The notes under the pieces are model-generated. The model worked only from the letters and a program-made list of their open reading frames with translations. It was not told where the DNA came from and ran no database searches. From DASZTV01 sp035548125 (GTDB lineage: Bacteria; Actinomycetota; Actinomycetes; JAFAQI01), in the NCBI GenBank assembly GCA_035548125.1, contig DASZTV010000006.1, positions 62,001 through 126,000 on the forward strand: a DNA stretch of 64,000 nucleotides, written 5' to 3'. The translations under genes and the position numbers were made by a program. This document shows, piece by piece, positions 42,701 through 51,233 of the stretch (positions are counted from its first letter, which is position 1; every line of letters begins with the position of its first letter).

Positions 42701-43758
42701 AGGTCGTCCACCGCCGCCGCGCACCGCTTCACGTCCCACTTCGCGGCGTTGTCGACGCCGCCCTTCGCGAGCCGGTCAGCCAGCGCGCGGTCGCCCAGCA
42801 CGCGCACGATGGCGGCGCCCAGCTCGTCGGCGTTGCCTTCCTCGACCAGCAGGCCACTGTTGCCGTCCTCGACGTACTCCGGGATCCCTCCGTGCCGGGT
42901 CGACACGACCGGGCGGCCGCACGCGCTGGCTTCGAGGTTGACCAGGAGCAGGCTTTCGCTGTCGCCGTCGGGCGCGGTGCGGCTGGGCGTGACGACGACC
43001 GTGGCGCTGCGAAGCAGGTCGCGGACCTGCTCGTGCCGTCGGGTCGGATCGGGCTGGAACCAGGTGACCGAGTCGTCGGTCTGCTCGAGCAGCGGGGCGA
43101 GCCGGCCTTCACCCAGCACGTGCAGGCGAGCGTCCGGCAGCTCGGCATGGATTCGAGGCCACGCCTCGAGCAGGACGTCCAGGCCCTTCTTGGGGACCAG
43201 CCGCCCGACGAACGCGACGATCGGCGGGCCGTCGGGAAGGGCGGCGGGCGTGAAGAACGAGGTGTCGACGCCGCTGGGCAGCACGCGGATCAGCGTCTCG
43301 TCGAAGCCAGCCGCGATCGTCTTGGCCGCGAGAAACCTCGACGGCACCGTGACGGCGTCGACCTCCCCGAAGACTCGCGTGTAGTGGTTCGGACTCGTGT
43401 GCAGCAGTCCCGTGATGTCGTGCCCGTGCAGGGACAGGACGTACGGCCGGCGGCCGACCGCGCCGAGGACGTCGTTTGCGGAGTGGCCGAAGTGCACGTG
43501 CAACAGGTCGACCCGGTACGCCGCGAGCAGTGCCGACAGCTGCGTGGTGCGGACCAGGTCCTTCACCCGTTGCGGTGACCGGTACGGAACGTGCTGCATG
43601 TGCAGCGAACGCCGTGGCTGGTACGGGAACGCCTCGAGGCAGGTGAAGGCGTCGCGGCTGATGACGAGGCCGTAGTGGCGAGAGTGCCCGACCTGGGCGG
43701 CGACGAAGCCGGCTGATAGCTCCAGCCACCGCGGAAGGTAGTGCGCAACTCTGCCCAC
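42667..43758 (-). CDS. GT4-family glycosyltransferase
   Basis: A 363-residue GT-B enzyme. It has V-L-S-L-H-G-H-D-I-T-G in the acceptor half. The donor half has F-V-G-R-L-V-P-K-K-G-L-D and E-S-L-L-L-V-N-L-E-A-S-A-C-G-R-P-V (E-x-x-x-x-x-x-x-E). These are typical of colanic-acid/amylovoran-type GT4 enzymes. It converges on the GT2 pair and diverges from the methyltransferase gene. Confidence 0.87.
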   Translation of the reverse strand: MGRVAHYLPRWLELSAGFVAAQVGHSRHYGLVISRDAFTCLEAFPYQPRRSLHMQHVPYRSPQRVKDLVRTTQLSALLAAYRVDLLHVHFGHSANDVLGAVGRRPYVLSLHGHDITGLLHTSPNHYTRVFGEVDAVTVPSRFLAAKTIAAGFDETLIRVLPSGVDTSFFTPAALPDGPPIVAFVGRLVPKKGLDVLLEAWPRIHAELPDARLHVLGEGRLAPLLEQTDDSVTWFQPDPTRRHEQVRDLLRSATVVVTPSRTAPDGDSESLLLVNLEASACGRPVVSTRHGGIPEYVEDGNSGLLVEEGNADELGAAIVRVLGDRALADRLAKGGVDNAAKWDVKRCAAAVDDLYDELMARPRK

Positions 43759-43807
43759 GCTGCAGGAGCCTAGGGAGTGGTCACGGAGCGGACGGCAGAA
43801 TGGCGGG

Positions 43808-44920
43808 GTGGACGTCTCCCCGGGACGGCTCGCCCGTCTCGGGCTGCCGCTGGCCTTGCTGGTGGGAATCGCCGCACCGCGGGTGCCGTCGAAGGCCAGG
43901 CTCGGGTTCGCCGCAGCGCTGATCGCGGTCTGGGCGGCGACGTACGCGCGCTACCGCCGTCGCGGGATCGAGGCGACCGCCGACGAGTGGGAGAAGCTGC
44001 GTACGGCGACACCGCAGGTCTTCGCGCGGCACTACAACGAATGTGTTCCGACCGTCGAGGAAGAGCTCGACACGTGGAGCGACTACCACGGTCATCGGCA
44101 CGAGATGCGCTACCGGCTCGTTGGTGAGACCGCCCGCGCGCATCTGCCGGCCGGTGGCGTCGTCGTCGACATCGGGTGCGGGTCGGCACTCGCCGCGGAC
44201 CACCTGGCCGGCTGCGACGCGACGTACATCGGCCTGGACTTCGGCGGGCACCACATCACCTCGGCCGCGAAGCGGCATCGCGACGCGCAAGGCCCGCTGC
44301 GCACATCGTTCGTCCGCGGCGACGGGGAGCGGCTCCCGCTCGCCAGCGGGTCGGTCGACGTCGTGATCTTCACCGAGGTGATCGAGCACCTGCTGCGACC
44401 TGAGCTGGCGGTCTGGGAGATCGCGCGGGTCCTCAAGCCCGGCGGCGTGCTGGTGATGACGACGAACAACGCGTCGGAGATGCCGCTTCGGTTCCCGTTG
44501 TCCGATCCGTTCGCGTACGTCGAGAAGGCCGTCGGCTTCCACCACGACAAGGTCGTCTCGCACCGGCCGTGGATCTGGCCGGAACCGGTGAGCGCACACC
44601 TTGTGGCCGGCGACACGGCGGCCTGGGTGCCTCACACCTGGCACAAGCAGGCGGAGACCCGGCGCATGTTCGCGGCTGCCGGTCTCGAGACGATCCGGGC
44701 GGGCAGCTTCGAGTTCCCGCCGCCGCAGAGCCGCACCGCGCGCTGGCTCGAGACGCGTGGCGACGCGGGCCGCCGGCTGGTCGACGCGATCGAGCGCCTG
44801 TGCCAGGCGACGCCGATGGTCAACCGGCTGGGCTGCCACCTCTTCATGGTGGCGAGACGGACCGAGGGAGGCGCGGCCGAGCCGCCGGCGGGGATCTGGC
44901 CAGGGCCGTTCTCCGGCTGA
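43808..44920 (+). CDS. SAM-dependent methyltransferase (class I)
   Basis: A 370-residue protein. An N-terminal hydrophobic stretch (L-G-L-P-L-A-L-L-V-G-I-A) may tether it to the membrane. The SAM-binding motif is V-V-D-I-G-C-G-S-A (about residue 118), and the later D-V-V-I-F-T-E-V-I-E-H matches motif II of the Methyltransf_11/23 families. A reaction on a surface glycan or lipid-linked sugar is likely from context. The GTG is preceded by a short divergent promoter gap with the GT4 gene. Confidence 0.85.
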   Translation: MDVSPGRLARLGLPLALLVGIAAPRVPSKARLGFAAALIAVWAATYARYRRRGIEATADEWEKLRTATPQVFARHYNECVPTVEEELDTWSDYHGHRHEMRYRLVGETARAHLPAGGVVVDIGCGSALAADHLAGCDATYIGLDFGGHHITSAAKRHRDAQGPLRTSFVRGDGERLPLASGSVDVVIFTEVIEHLLRPELAVWEIARVLKPGGVLVMTTNNASEMPLRFPLSDPFAYVEKAVGFHHDKVVSHRPWIWPEPVSAHLVAGDTAAWVPHTWHKQAETRRMFAAAGLETIRAGSFEFPPPQSRTARWLETRGDAGRRLVDAIERLCQATPMVNRLGCHLFMVARRTEGGAAEPPAGIWPGPFSG

Positions 44921-45040
44921 CCCGCTGCCGGGGCGAGCCGTGCCACGATGTGAGGCGCAAGCTGTTGGCGAGGGAACCACCCCGCCGGATCGAGGAGGGT
45001 CACCATCGCGACGCTGGCGAGCGCGGCGTCCGCTGCTGCG

Positions 45041-45892
45041 GTGGCGAGGCCTGACGAGGGCTTCGAGCTCCGAGGTCCCTCGACGCCGCCGCGGGTCATG
45101 CTCCGCGAGCTGTGGGCGGCGCGCCGGCTGCTGGTGATCCTCGCGCGCAAGGACTTCTACGTGCGCTACCGGCGTACCGTCCTCGGCGTCGTCTGGGCGG
45201 TCGGGGTGCCGCTGGTGCAGGCCGTGGTCCTGGCGATCGTGTTCACCCATGTCGTGGGCATCGGGCGCAGCTTCGCCTCGTCGCAGCGCGAGTACGCCGT
45301 CTTCCTGTACTCCGCGCTCGTCCCGTGGAACTACATCGCCAACGCCGGTCCGGCGGCATCGACGGCGATCGTCGACAACGTCGCTCTCGCCGGGAAGATC
45401 TATTTCCCTCGCGCTCTGCCCGTCCTGGTGACCGCGGCCTCAGCCGTCTACCCGTTCTCGATCGGCATCGTGCTGCTGCTCGTGATGTCGCTCGTGGTGG
45501 GCAGCGGGATCGGAGTGTCGTTCCTGCTGGTGATCCCGGGCGCGGCGCTGACGGTGCTGTTCGTCGTGTCAGTCGGCCTGTGTCTGTCCGCGCTGCACGT
45601 GTACTTCCGCGACATCCGCTACATCGTGATGGCGGTGCTGTCGGTCGGCTTCTACCTGACACCGATCATCTATCCGCTCGGCAAGCTCCAGCACTCCCAC
45701 CACGTGCTGCGCGACCTGCTCGCGATCGGGCCCGGCTCCGGCCCGATCGAGATCTTCCGCGCCGCGACCGTCGGCTCGGACTCGGCCCTCGGTCTGGCAG
45801 TGGCGGCCTGCGCCGGCTGGTGCGTGGTGCTCGGAAGTGTCGGCTTCTGGTTGCAGTGCCGTCGCGACCGCGTCTTCGTCGATCTGTTGTGA
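45041..45892 (+). CDS. wzm: Polysaccharide ABC-2 exporter permease (Wzm/TagG type)
   Basis: A 283-residue membrane protein with six helices, the ABC-2 permease layout. The cytoplasmic start L-R-E-L-W-A-A-R-R-L-L-V-I-L-A-R-K-D and the Y-R-R-T-V-L-G-V-V-W motif before helix 1 are family landmarks. It pairs with the ATPase downstream to export a lipid-linked polysaccharide. The GTG chosen has no ribosome site. AGGAGG at 44993-44998 instead lies six bases from an in-frame ATC at 45005, so the true start may be that codon (12 residues longer). Confidence 0.88.
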   Translation: MARPDEGFELRGPSTPPRVMLRELWAARRLLVILARKDFYVRYRRTVLGVVWAVGVPLVQAVVLAIVFTHVVGIGRSFASSQREYAVFLYSALVPWNYIANAGPAASTAIVDNVALAGKIYFPRALPVLVTAASAVYPFSIGIVLLLVMSLVVGSGIGVSFLLVIPGAALTVLFVVSVGLCLSALHVYFRDIRYIVMAVLSVGFYLTPIIYPLGKLQHSHHVLRDLLAIGPGSGPIEIFRAATVGSDSALGLAVAACAGWCVVLGSVGFWLQCRRDRVFVDLL

Positions 45893-47091
45893 GCGCATCG
45901 AAGACCGACTCGGTCATCTCTCTTCGCGATGTGAGCAAGCGATACGTGAAGTACGACGACCAGCCGATGCTCGTCAACGCGCTACGGTTCCGCGCGCGAA
46001 GCCGGCGCAGCACGCTGCTCGCCGTCGACAACATGAACCTCGACATCGCGGCCGGCGAGAGCGTCGGCGTACTCGGTCGCAACGGCGCCGGCAAATCGAC
46101 GCTGCTGCAGCTGTTGTGCGGCGTGACCGCGCCGTCGAGCGGGGTCGTCGCGGTCCGCGGGAAGGTCGCGCCGCTGATCTCGGTCGGCGTCGGTTTCCAT
46201 CCCGAGCTGACCGGCCGGGAGAACGTCTACGTCAACGGCACGATCCTCGGCATGAGCTCCGCCGAGATCGACCGCCGGCTCGACAGCATCATCGACTTCG
46301 CAGAGGTCGAGGACTTCATCGACACCCCGGTGAAGTTCTACTCCTCCGGCATGTTCGTGCGACTGGGTTTCTCCGTCGCGGTTGCCGCCGATCCGGACGT
46401 GCTGCTCGTCGACGAGGTCCTTGCGGTCGGTGACTTCGCGTTCCAGCTCAAGTGCTTCACGCGGATGCAGGAGATCCGGGCGCAGGGCACGACGATCGTC
46501 GTGGTCAGCCACAACATCAACGTGATCCGTGGCTTCTGTGACCGCGCTCTGGTGATGAGCCACGGCCAGAAGGTCTTCGACGGGCCGACATTCGAGGCGA
46601 TCTCGGAGTTCTACAGCGTCGTGGGGCGCGAGGCGAAGGAAGACCTTCAAGGTGCCGGCGATCTGGCGGCGCACGACGCGGTGATCGAGTCGTTGACGCT
46701 GCACAACGCCGCGGGTGGCGAGCCGACCTTGCACTTCGACAGCGGTGATGAGGTCGCGCTCCGGCTGCGGGTGCGTGCGACCACGGACATCGCCAATCCG
46801 GTGATGGGGATGACTATCACTGCGGAAACCGGAACGGTGGTCTACTCCGACACGAACCTGATGAATCCGTTCGACCCGTTGTCGACCGACGAGACGGCGG
46901 AGTACGAGATGCGCCTCGCGTTGTCGTTGCCGAGCGGCGGCTACTACGCGACTGCTTCGTTCCACTCCGCGGAGGGTGGCAGCAGCGTGCTGCTCGGCCG
47001 CGCGGTTCCGGTCACGTTCTACGTGTCGGGCAGGAGCCTGGCCTCCGGCGTCGCCGACCTGGGCGGCACGTTTCACCGCGCGGGCTCGTGA
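45889..47091 (+). CDS. wzt: Polysaccharide ABC exporter ATPase with Wzt C-terminal domain
   Basis: A 400-residue ATPase. Walker A is G-R-N-G-A-G-K-S-T near residue 65, the signature is Y-S-S-G-M near 150, and Walker B is V-L-L-V-D-E-V-L-A-V-G-D. After the ABC domain (about 1-240) comes a beta-sandwich of about 150 residues, as in Wzt proteins, where it binds the tip of the O-polysaccharide. The GTG overlaps the permease stop. The additional domain suggests recognition of a terminal modification, perhaps the methyl or sulfate group added here. Confidence 0.92.
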   Translation: MSASKTDSVISLRDVSKRYVKYDDQPMLVNALRFRARSRRSTLLAVDNMNLDIAAGESVGVLGRNGAGKSTLLQLLCGVTAPSSGVVAVRGKVAPLISVGVGFHPELTGRENVYVNGTILGMSSAEIDRRLDSIIDFAEVEDFIDTPVKFYSSGMFVRLGFSVAVAADPDVLLVDEVLAVGDFAFQLKCFTRMQEIRAQGTTIVVVSHNINVIRGFCDRALVMSHGQKVFDGPTFEAISEFYSVVGREAKEDLQGAGDLAAHDAVIESLTLHNAAGGEPTLHFDSGDEVALRLRVRATTDIANPVMGMTITAETGTVVYSDTNLMNPFDPLSTDETAEYEMRLALSLPSGGYYATASFHSAEGGSSVLLGRAVPVTFYVSGRSLASGVADLGGTFHRAGS

Positions 47092-48401
47092 CGACGGCCG
47101 GCCCGCCGTACCTGCCGGTTCTGGTCCTCGCGGATCCACCGGAGGCCGCCGAGCCGCTGTGCGCGGCGCTCGGGGCGCGGCTGGGTTGGGCCCGGCTCGG
47201 GTCGATGGACCTGCCGAGCCGGATCTCCCGGCTGTTGTGGGGGTTCGAGGCGGGTGGCGGGGACGCCGGCGTCTCGTCGCTGGTCGATCGCGAACGCATG
47301 ACGGCGGAGTTGCGTCGCCTCGTCGACGGCCTGGTCGTCGCGGCCGTGGGTGGTGCGTCGTACGCCGTGGACGTGTCCGGCAACGGTGACGTGCTCGGGC
47401 CGTACCTGCGCTCCGTGTGGGGCGACGCGGTGGTGGTCGCTGTCTGTGACGGCGAGCCGGGCGAGGGCGTGATCGCCGCGAAGCCGGACGTCGTGGTGTC
47501 GGTGGCACGGGTGGCGGCTGACGGCGCCGCCGTGGCGGCGGAGGTGGCGGCGCTCGCCGAGTCGCGCCGCGGGGTCGTGGGTGACCGGGTACGGGCCGGC
47601 CGTGGCCGGGCTCGGCGCGCGGCCGCGTCGCGGTTCCGGGTGTCCGCGAGCCCGTTGCGGGACCGGGTCATCGTCGTCCTCGGCGCGGCGCGCAGCGGCA
47701 CGACGTTGTTGCACCGCCTGATCAGTGCGCACCCGATGGTGGCGGGCACCGAGACGGGCGAGACCTGGTTGTTCACCGACATCGCTCCGGTGTGGGCCGA
47801 GCCGGTCCGCGAGCAGTCGGGCGACGGTGCGGTGCTGAGTGGGATGCGGGGGTTCTGCGACAGCCTGCTGCTGACGATGCGGGACCGGATCGCCCCCGAC
47901 GCGACACACGTGTGCGAGAAGACGCCGACGACCGTGTGGCGGCTGCCGGTGCTGGCGTTGATGTATCCCGACGCGCTGTACGTGCATGTCGTCCGCGACG
48001 GTCGCGATGTCGCGGCCTCGCTCGCGCGTACCTGGACCGGCGGCGCGGATCCCGGCGTCGAGGAGGTCGAGGCGGCGGCCCGCGAGTGGGTCGAGGCGGT
48101 CGGTGCGGTGCGCCGGGCCGCGCCGGAGCTGCGCCGCTTCCAGCAGGTGCGCTACGAGGACCTCATCGACGACCCGCAGGGCGTGGTCGAGCGGCTGTGG
48201 CGGTGGGTCGGGGTCGGTGTGTCCGATGCCGCGCGCGAAGCGGCGGCGCGACGGAGCACCGAGCGCGTCACTCCGCTTCCCGCGACTGGTCAGATCGGCA
48301 CAGGCAAGTGGCGGTCGCTGTCCGCACCGGCTCGGGCGGCAGTGTCGCTCGCGACCGGTGACCTGATGCGGGAGCTCGGCTACCCAGCGGACCTGTCATG
48401 A
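47088..48401 (+). CDS. Sulfotransferase-family protein
   Basis: A 437-residue protein. Residues ~1-190 are a variable domain with no clear fold. The C-terminal part is a PAPS-dependent sulfotransferase: the 5'-phosphosulfate loop V-L-G-A-A-R-S-G-T-T-L-L-H near residue 205 and the 3'-phosphate motif V-V-R-D-G-R-D-V-A-A-S near 310. The start overlaps the Wzt stop, so it is coupled to the exporter and probably sulfates the exported glycan. The cysDNQ genes at the end of the island support this. Confidence 0.87.
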   Translation: MTTAGPPYLPVLVLADPPEAAEPLCAALGARLGWARLGSMDLPSRISRLLWGFEAGGGDAGVSSLVDRERMTAELRRLVDGLVVAAVGGASYAVDVSGNGDVLGPYLRSVWGDAVVVAVCDGEPGEGVIAAKPDVVVSVARVAADGAAVAAEVAALAESRRGVVGDRVRAGRGRARRAAASRFRVSASPLRDRVIVVLGAARSGTTLLHRLISAHPMVAGTETGETWLFTDIAPVWAEPVREQSGDGAVLSGMRGFCDSLLLTMRDRIAPDATHVCEKTPTTVWRLPVLALMYPDALYVHVVRDGRDVAASLARTWTGGADPGVEEVEAAAREWVEAVGAVRRAAPELRRFQQVRYEDLIDDPQGVVERLWRWVGVGVSDAAREAAARRSTERVTPLPATGQIGTGKWRSLSAPARAAVSLATGDLMRELGYPADLS

Positions 48402-49927
48402 GTCTGGGACTGGCACCGGGACCGGGCGATCTCGCGGTGGTGATCCCCACTCGGGACCGGTGGCCGATCCTCGCGCGGACGCTCGCGGCGCTGGCCGCGC
48501 AGACGGTGTCGGGCTTCGCCGTGGTCGTCGTTGTAGACGGTGAGGACCAGACGGTGCCGGCGCTGCCGGCGGGCATCAACGTCGTACAGGTTGCGCACGG
48601 CGGGCCGGGGAGAGCGCGCAACGCCGGGGTGCAGAGCTGCCGGAAGTCGCTGGTGCTCTTCCTCGGTGACGACATGATCCCGGCGCCGGACCTCGTCGAA
48701 CGCCACCTCGCCCGCCACGGCCGCGAGGGCGGGCCGACCGTCGCGGTGCTCGGGAGCGTGGAGTGGCATCCGGAGGTCCGTCGTACGCCGCTGCTGAAGT
48801 GGATCGACACGGCGGGGATGCAGTTCGAGGTCGCGGGCATCGGCGACGACGCGGGCTGGGGCCGGTTCTACTCCTGCAACGTCTCCCTTCCTCGCACGCT
48901 GTTCGAGGCGGCCGGTGGCTTCGACCCCGACTTCGCGTACTACTACGAAGACCTCGACATCGCGTACCGGTTGCGCGATGCCGGGATGTCGCTTCGGTAC
49001 GAGCCGCGGGCGCGGGTCGAGCATCTGCACTCCTACGACGAGGAGTCGTTCGAACGCCGGCTGCGCGGAATCGCCAAGGGCGAGTTCATGCTCACCCAGC
49101 GGCGGCCCGACTTCGCGCCGTACTTCGCGAACAAGTTCCGATCGGTGCAGGGTCAGCCGAAGCGGACTGTCGACCCGTGGCTGGCGCGGTTCGCGCCGAC
49201 GTACCTGGACGCGTTCGAGGCGGAACAGGAGCTGGCGGAGCTGAAGGCGTACCTGGGCGAGGACTACGACGAGCTCATGCTGCGCGGTCATCAGCAGGCG
49301 GTCGATGCGGAGGAGGCGGCAGCGCCGGACGAGCTGACCTTCTACCGGACGTCGACGGCGTACCTGTACGACCTCACCGTCTTCGCGATGTCAGGGACGA
49401 AGCGGCCCTACCGCGACGAGATCATGCGCCGGGTCGGGCCGGGTTCGCGGCTGCTCGACTACGGCTGCGGGATCGGCAGCGACGGGCTGCGGCTGCGTGA
49501 TGCCGGATACCTCGTCGACTTCGCCGACTTCGACAACCCGAGCACGCGCTACCTCCGGCATCGCCTCGAGCAGCGGGGCATCGATGCGCAGGTGTACGAC
49601 GTCGACACGGACCGGCCGACGGGGTACGAGCTGGCGTACTGCTTTGACGTCATCGAGCACGTCGATGAGCCGTTCGGGTTCCTGGCGGACATCGAGGCGA
49701 CGGCTGACCTCGTTGCGATCAACTTCCTGGAGCCGACGGCGGATGACGTGCACGTGCACAAGCCGCTGCCGATCAAGGCGTTGCTCGCGCATGCGACGAA
49801 GCGCGGGCTCATCCACTACTCGAAGCACTACGGCCGGTCGCACTTCGTGATCTACCACTCGCAACCAGCCGATGTGGCGCGGCGGGTGCTGGGTTTGGGC
49901 CGGCGCTTCCGCGGCGGGCTCGGGTAG
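48398..49927 (+). CDS. Bifunctional GT2 glycosyltransferase - methyltransferase
   Basis: A 509-residue fusion. Residues ~1-270 form a GT2 domain (A-V-V-I-P-T-R-D-R-W, donor motif L-G-D-D-M, and Y-Y-E-D-L-D-I-A-Y-R). After a linker, residues ~345-470 carry a SAM-methyltransferase fold: L-L-D-Y-G-C-G-I-G-S-D-G, then V-D-F-A-D-F-D-N-P and Y-C-F-D-V-I-E-H-V. The sugar may therefore be added and methylated by one protein, which could act as a chain terminator. The ATGA overlap couples it to the sulfotransferase. Confidence 0.88.
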   Translation: MSLGLAPGPGDLAVVIPTRDRWPILARTLAALAAQTVSGFAVVVVVDGEDQTVPALPAGINVVQVAHGGPGRARNAGVQSCRKSLVLFLGDDMIPAPDLVERHLARHGREGGPTVAVLGSVEWHPEVRRTPLLKWIDTAGMQFEVAGIGDDAGWGRFYSCNVSLPRTLFEAAGGFDPDFAYYYEDLDIAYRLRDAGMSLRYEPRARVEHLHSYDEESFERRLRGIAKGEFMLTQRRPDFAPYFANKFRSVQGQPKRTVDPWLARFAPTYLDAFEAEQELAELKAYLGEDYDELMLRGHQQAVDAEEAAAPDELTFYRTSTAYLYDLTVFAMSGTKRPYRDEIMRRVGPGSRLLDYGCGIGSDGLRLRDAGYLVDFADFDNPSTRYLRHRLEQRGIDAQVYDVDTDRPTGYELAYCFDVIEHVDEPFGFLADIEATADLVAINFLEPTADDVHVHKPLPIKALLAHATKRGLIHYSKHYGRSHFVIYHSQPADVARRVLGLGRRFRGGLG

Positions 49928-49934
49928 CGCCTCG

Positions 49935-50196
49935 CCATCAAGGTCAAAGTCAAGGGCGCTATGACCAGGGGACGGTTTTCGCCGTACTCACTCTGATCCG
50001 CCCCGTTGCGTTGCTTGGTCACGCCGATGTGCGCAGCTGCTTTCGTCGGCGGGCTCGGAGGTTAGTGCCGCCATCAAGGTCAAGATCAACGGCGCTATGA
50101 CCAGGGGACGGTTCTTGCTGTGCTCGCCCTGCTTCGCCCCGTTGCGTTGCGTGGTCACGCCGATGTGCGCAGCTGCTCTCGTCGGCGGGCGAGGAC
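49935..50196. repeat. Tandem ~136-bp repeat overlapping the end of the DUF559 gene
   Basis: Two copies begin at 49935 and 50071, both opening with CCATCAAGGTCAA and continuing GGCGCTATGACCAGGGGACGG, then CCCCGTTGCGTTGC and a shared TGGTCACGCCGATGTGCGCA block. The layout follows the ~82-bp units of the 25.6-kb array (AAGTCAA-GGCGC-CCAGGGG, then CCGTTGCGTTG). The second copy contains the stop codon and last ~14 codons of the DUF559 gene on the opposite strand; the first holds a degenerate copy of that end. Confidence 0.8.
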
Positions 50197-51072
50197 TGCG
50201 GCGAGCTCCTCGATGACTCCATCCGGCTCGGAATGAAGGCGTGGATGCGAGTACCGAACGGTGACCCAGCCGAGACGTGCAACTGCCGCATCGCGACGTA
50301 GGTCCTTCTCCCGCTGGCCAGGTGAGCCGTGGTACGCGGCGCCGTCCAGTTCGACCGCGACCATCTCGTCGAGGAAGGCCCGGTCGAGGAGCACGTAGCG
50401 CGAGCCGACCTGGAGGCGGTGCTGGGTGACGGAGCGGGGCAAGCGTCGATCGGCAAACACGCGCTCGTGTCCCCAGATCTCCAACTCGCTGTGATTGCCC
50501 GCGGCGAGCTGGTCGAACAGCTTGCGTTGTTCCCGCGCGCCGGCAACCCGCGGCTGCACCTCGAGCACTTCGGCCAGACGTCGAGGCGTCGTCCACCGCT
50601 CACGAACCGCGACGATCGCCGGCGCGCGTTTGACGAGTGTCGGTAGCACCGCCCAGCTCTCGACCACCGCCTGTTCGAGTCGGACGACTCGCAGGCCCGC
50701 CCGATCGGCGGTCGACGGCGGTTCGGCGACGAATCCGCGACGCCGGTGAAGGCGAATGCCTCGGGAGGAGACCGGATAGCTGTCACCACTCACCGTCACG
50801 TGGATTCGAGCTGAGCTGATGCATGGCAGCCGCCACTCGTCGAGTTCATCCGTGTGAGAGAGCGCGCCTGAGGGGCAGTAGGCCAAGGCGGCACGTCGAC
50901 GCGCGCGAGTGTCGCTTGCCTCGGGTAGCCGGTAGACGCCGGGATGCGCGACGAGGATTGCGGCGGATCGAACCGCGTCGTCGATGACGTGCAGGGGAAC
51001 CAGCTGGATCGCCTCGTCGCGGCGGATCACGCCGCCGCGGCGGCGCATCGCGTCGATGAGCACGGAGCGCAT
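50155..51072 (-). CDS. DUF559-domain protein with AbiEi-like N-terminus
   Basis: A 305-residue protein. The N-terminal part (about 1-90) looks like an AbiEi-type winged helix (R-R-G-G-V-I-R-R-D-E-A-I, then P-G-V-Y-R-L-P). The C-terminal ~100 residues are DUF559-like, a restriction-endonuclease-related fold: V-A-V-E-L-D-G-A-A-Y-H-G with the Asp/Glu strand, then A-A-V-A-R-L-G-W-V-T-V-R-Y-S. The Glu in V-E-L-D and the early R-Y-V-L-L-D are candidate metal ligands. It lies between the repeat arms, and its 3' end is part of a tandem repeat. An endonuclease role is an inference from the fold. Confidence 0.75.
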   Translation of the reverse strand: MRSVLIDAMRRRGGVIRRDEAIQLVPLHVIDDAVRSAAILVAHPGVYRLPEASDTRARRRAALAYCPSGALSHTDELDEWRLPCISSARIHVTVSGDSYPVSSRGIRLHRRRGFVAEPPSTADRAGLRVVRLEQAVVESWAVLPTLVKRAPAIVAVRERWTTPRRLAEVLEVQPRVAGAREQRKLFDQLAAGNHSELEIWGHERVFADRRLPRSVTQHRLQVGSRYVLLDRAFLDEMVAVELDGAAYHGSPGQREKDLRRDAAVARLGWVTVRYSHPRLHSEPDGVIEELAAVLARRREQLRTSA

Positions 51073-51149
51073 GGCGGGAGGGTGAGCTATCGGGCAACGA
51101 GCCGCGAGAGCTCGGATCCACGTGTGGAGAGCCAGCGACGCGGGGGACT

Positions 51150-51233
51150 TTGTGGGTTTCACGTGCCAAAACAGCCCCTTTCGACACGTGAAACCCACAA
51201 TGTCCAAGGCACCCGACACGTGAAACCCACAAA
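51150..51233. repeat. Palindrome TTGTGGGTTTCACGTG, third arm included
   Basis: TTGTGGGTTTCACGTG pairs exactly with CACGTGAAACCCACAA, with a 19-base spacer (51166-51184), the same spacer length as in the 26.1-kb palindrome. A third copy of the right arm follows (51217-51233). It lies upstream of the DUF559 start and could be its operator. Confidence 0.75.
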
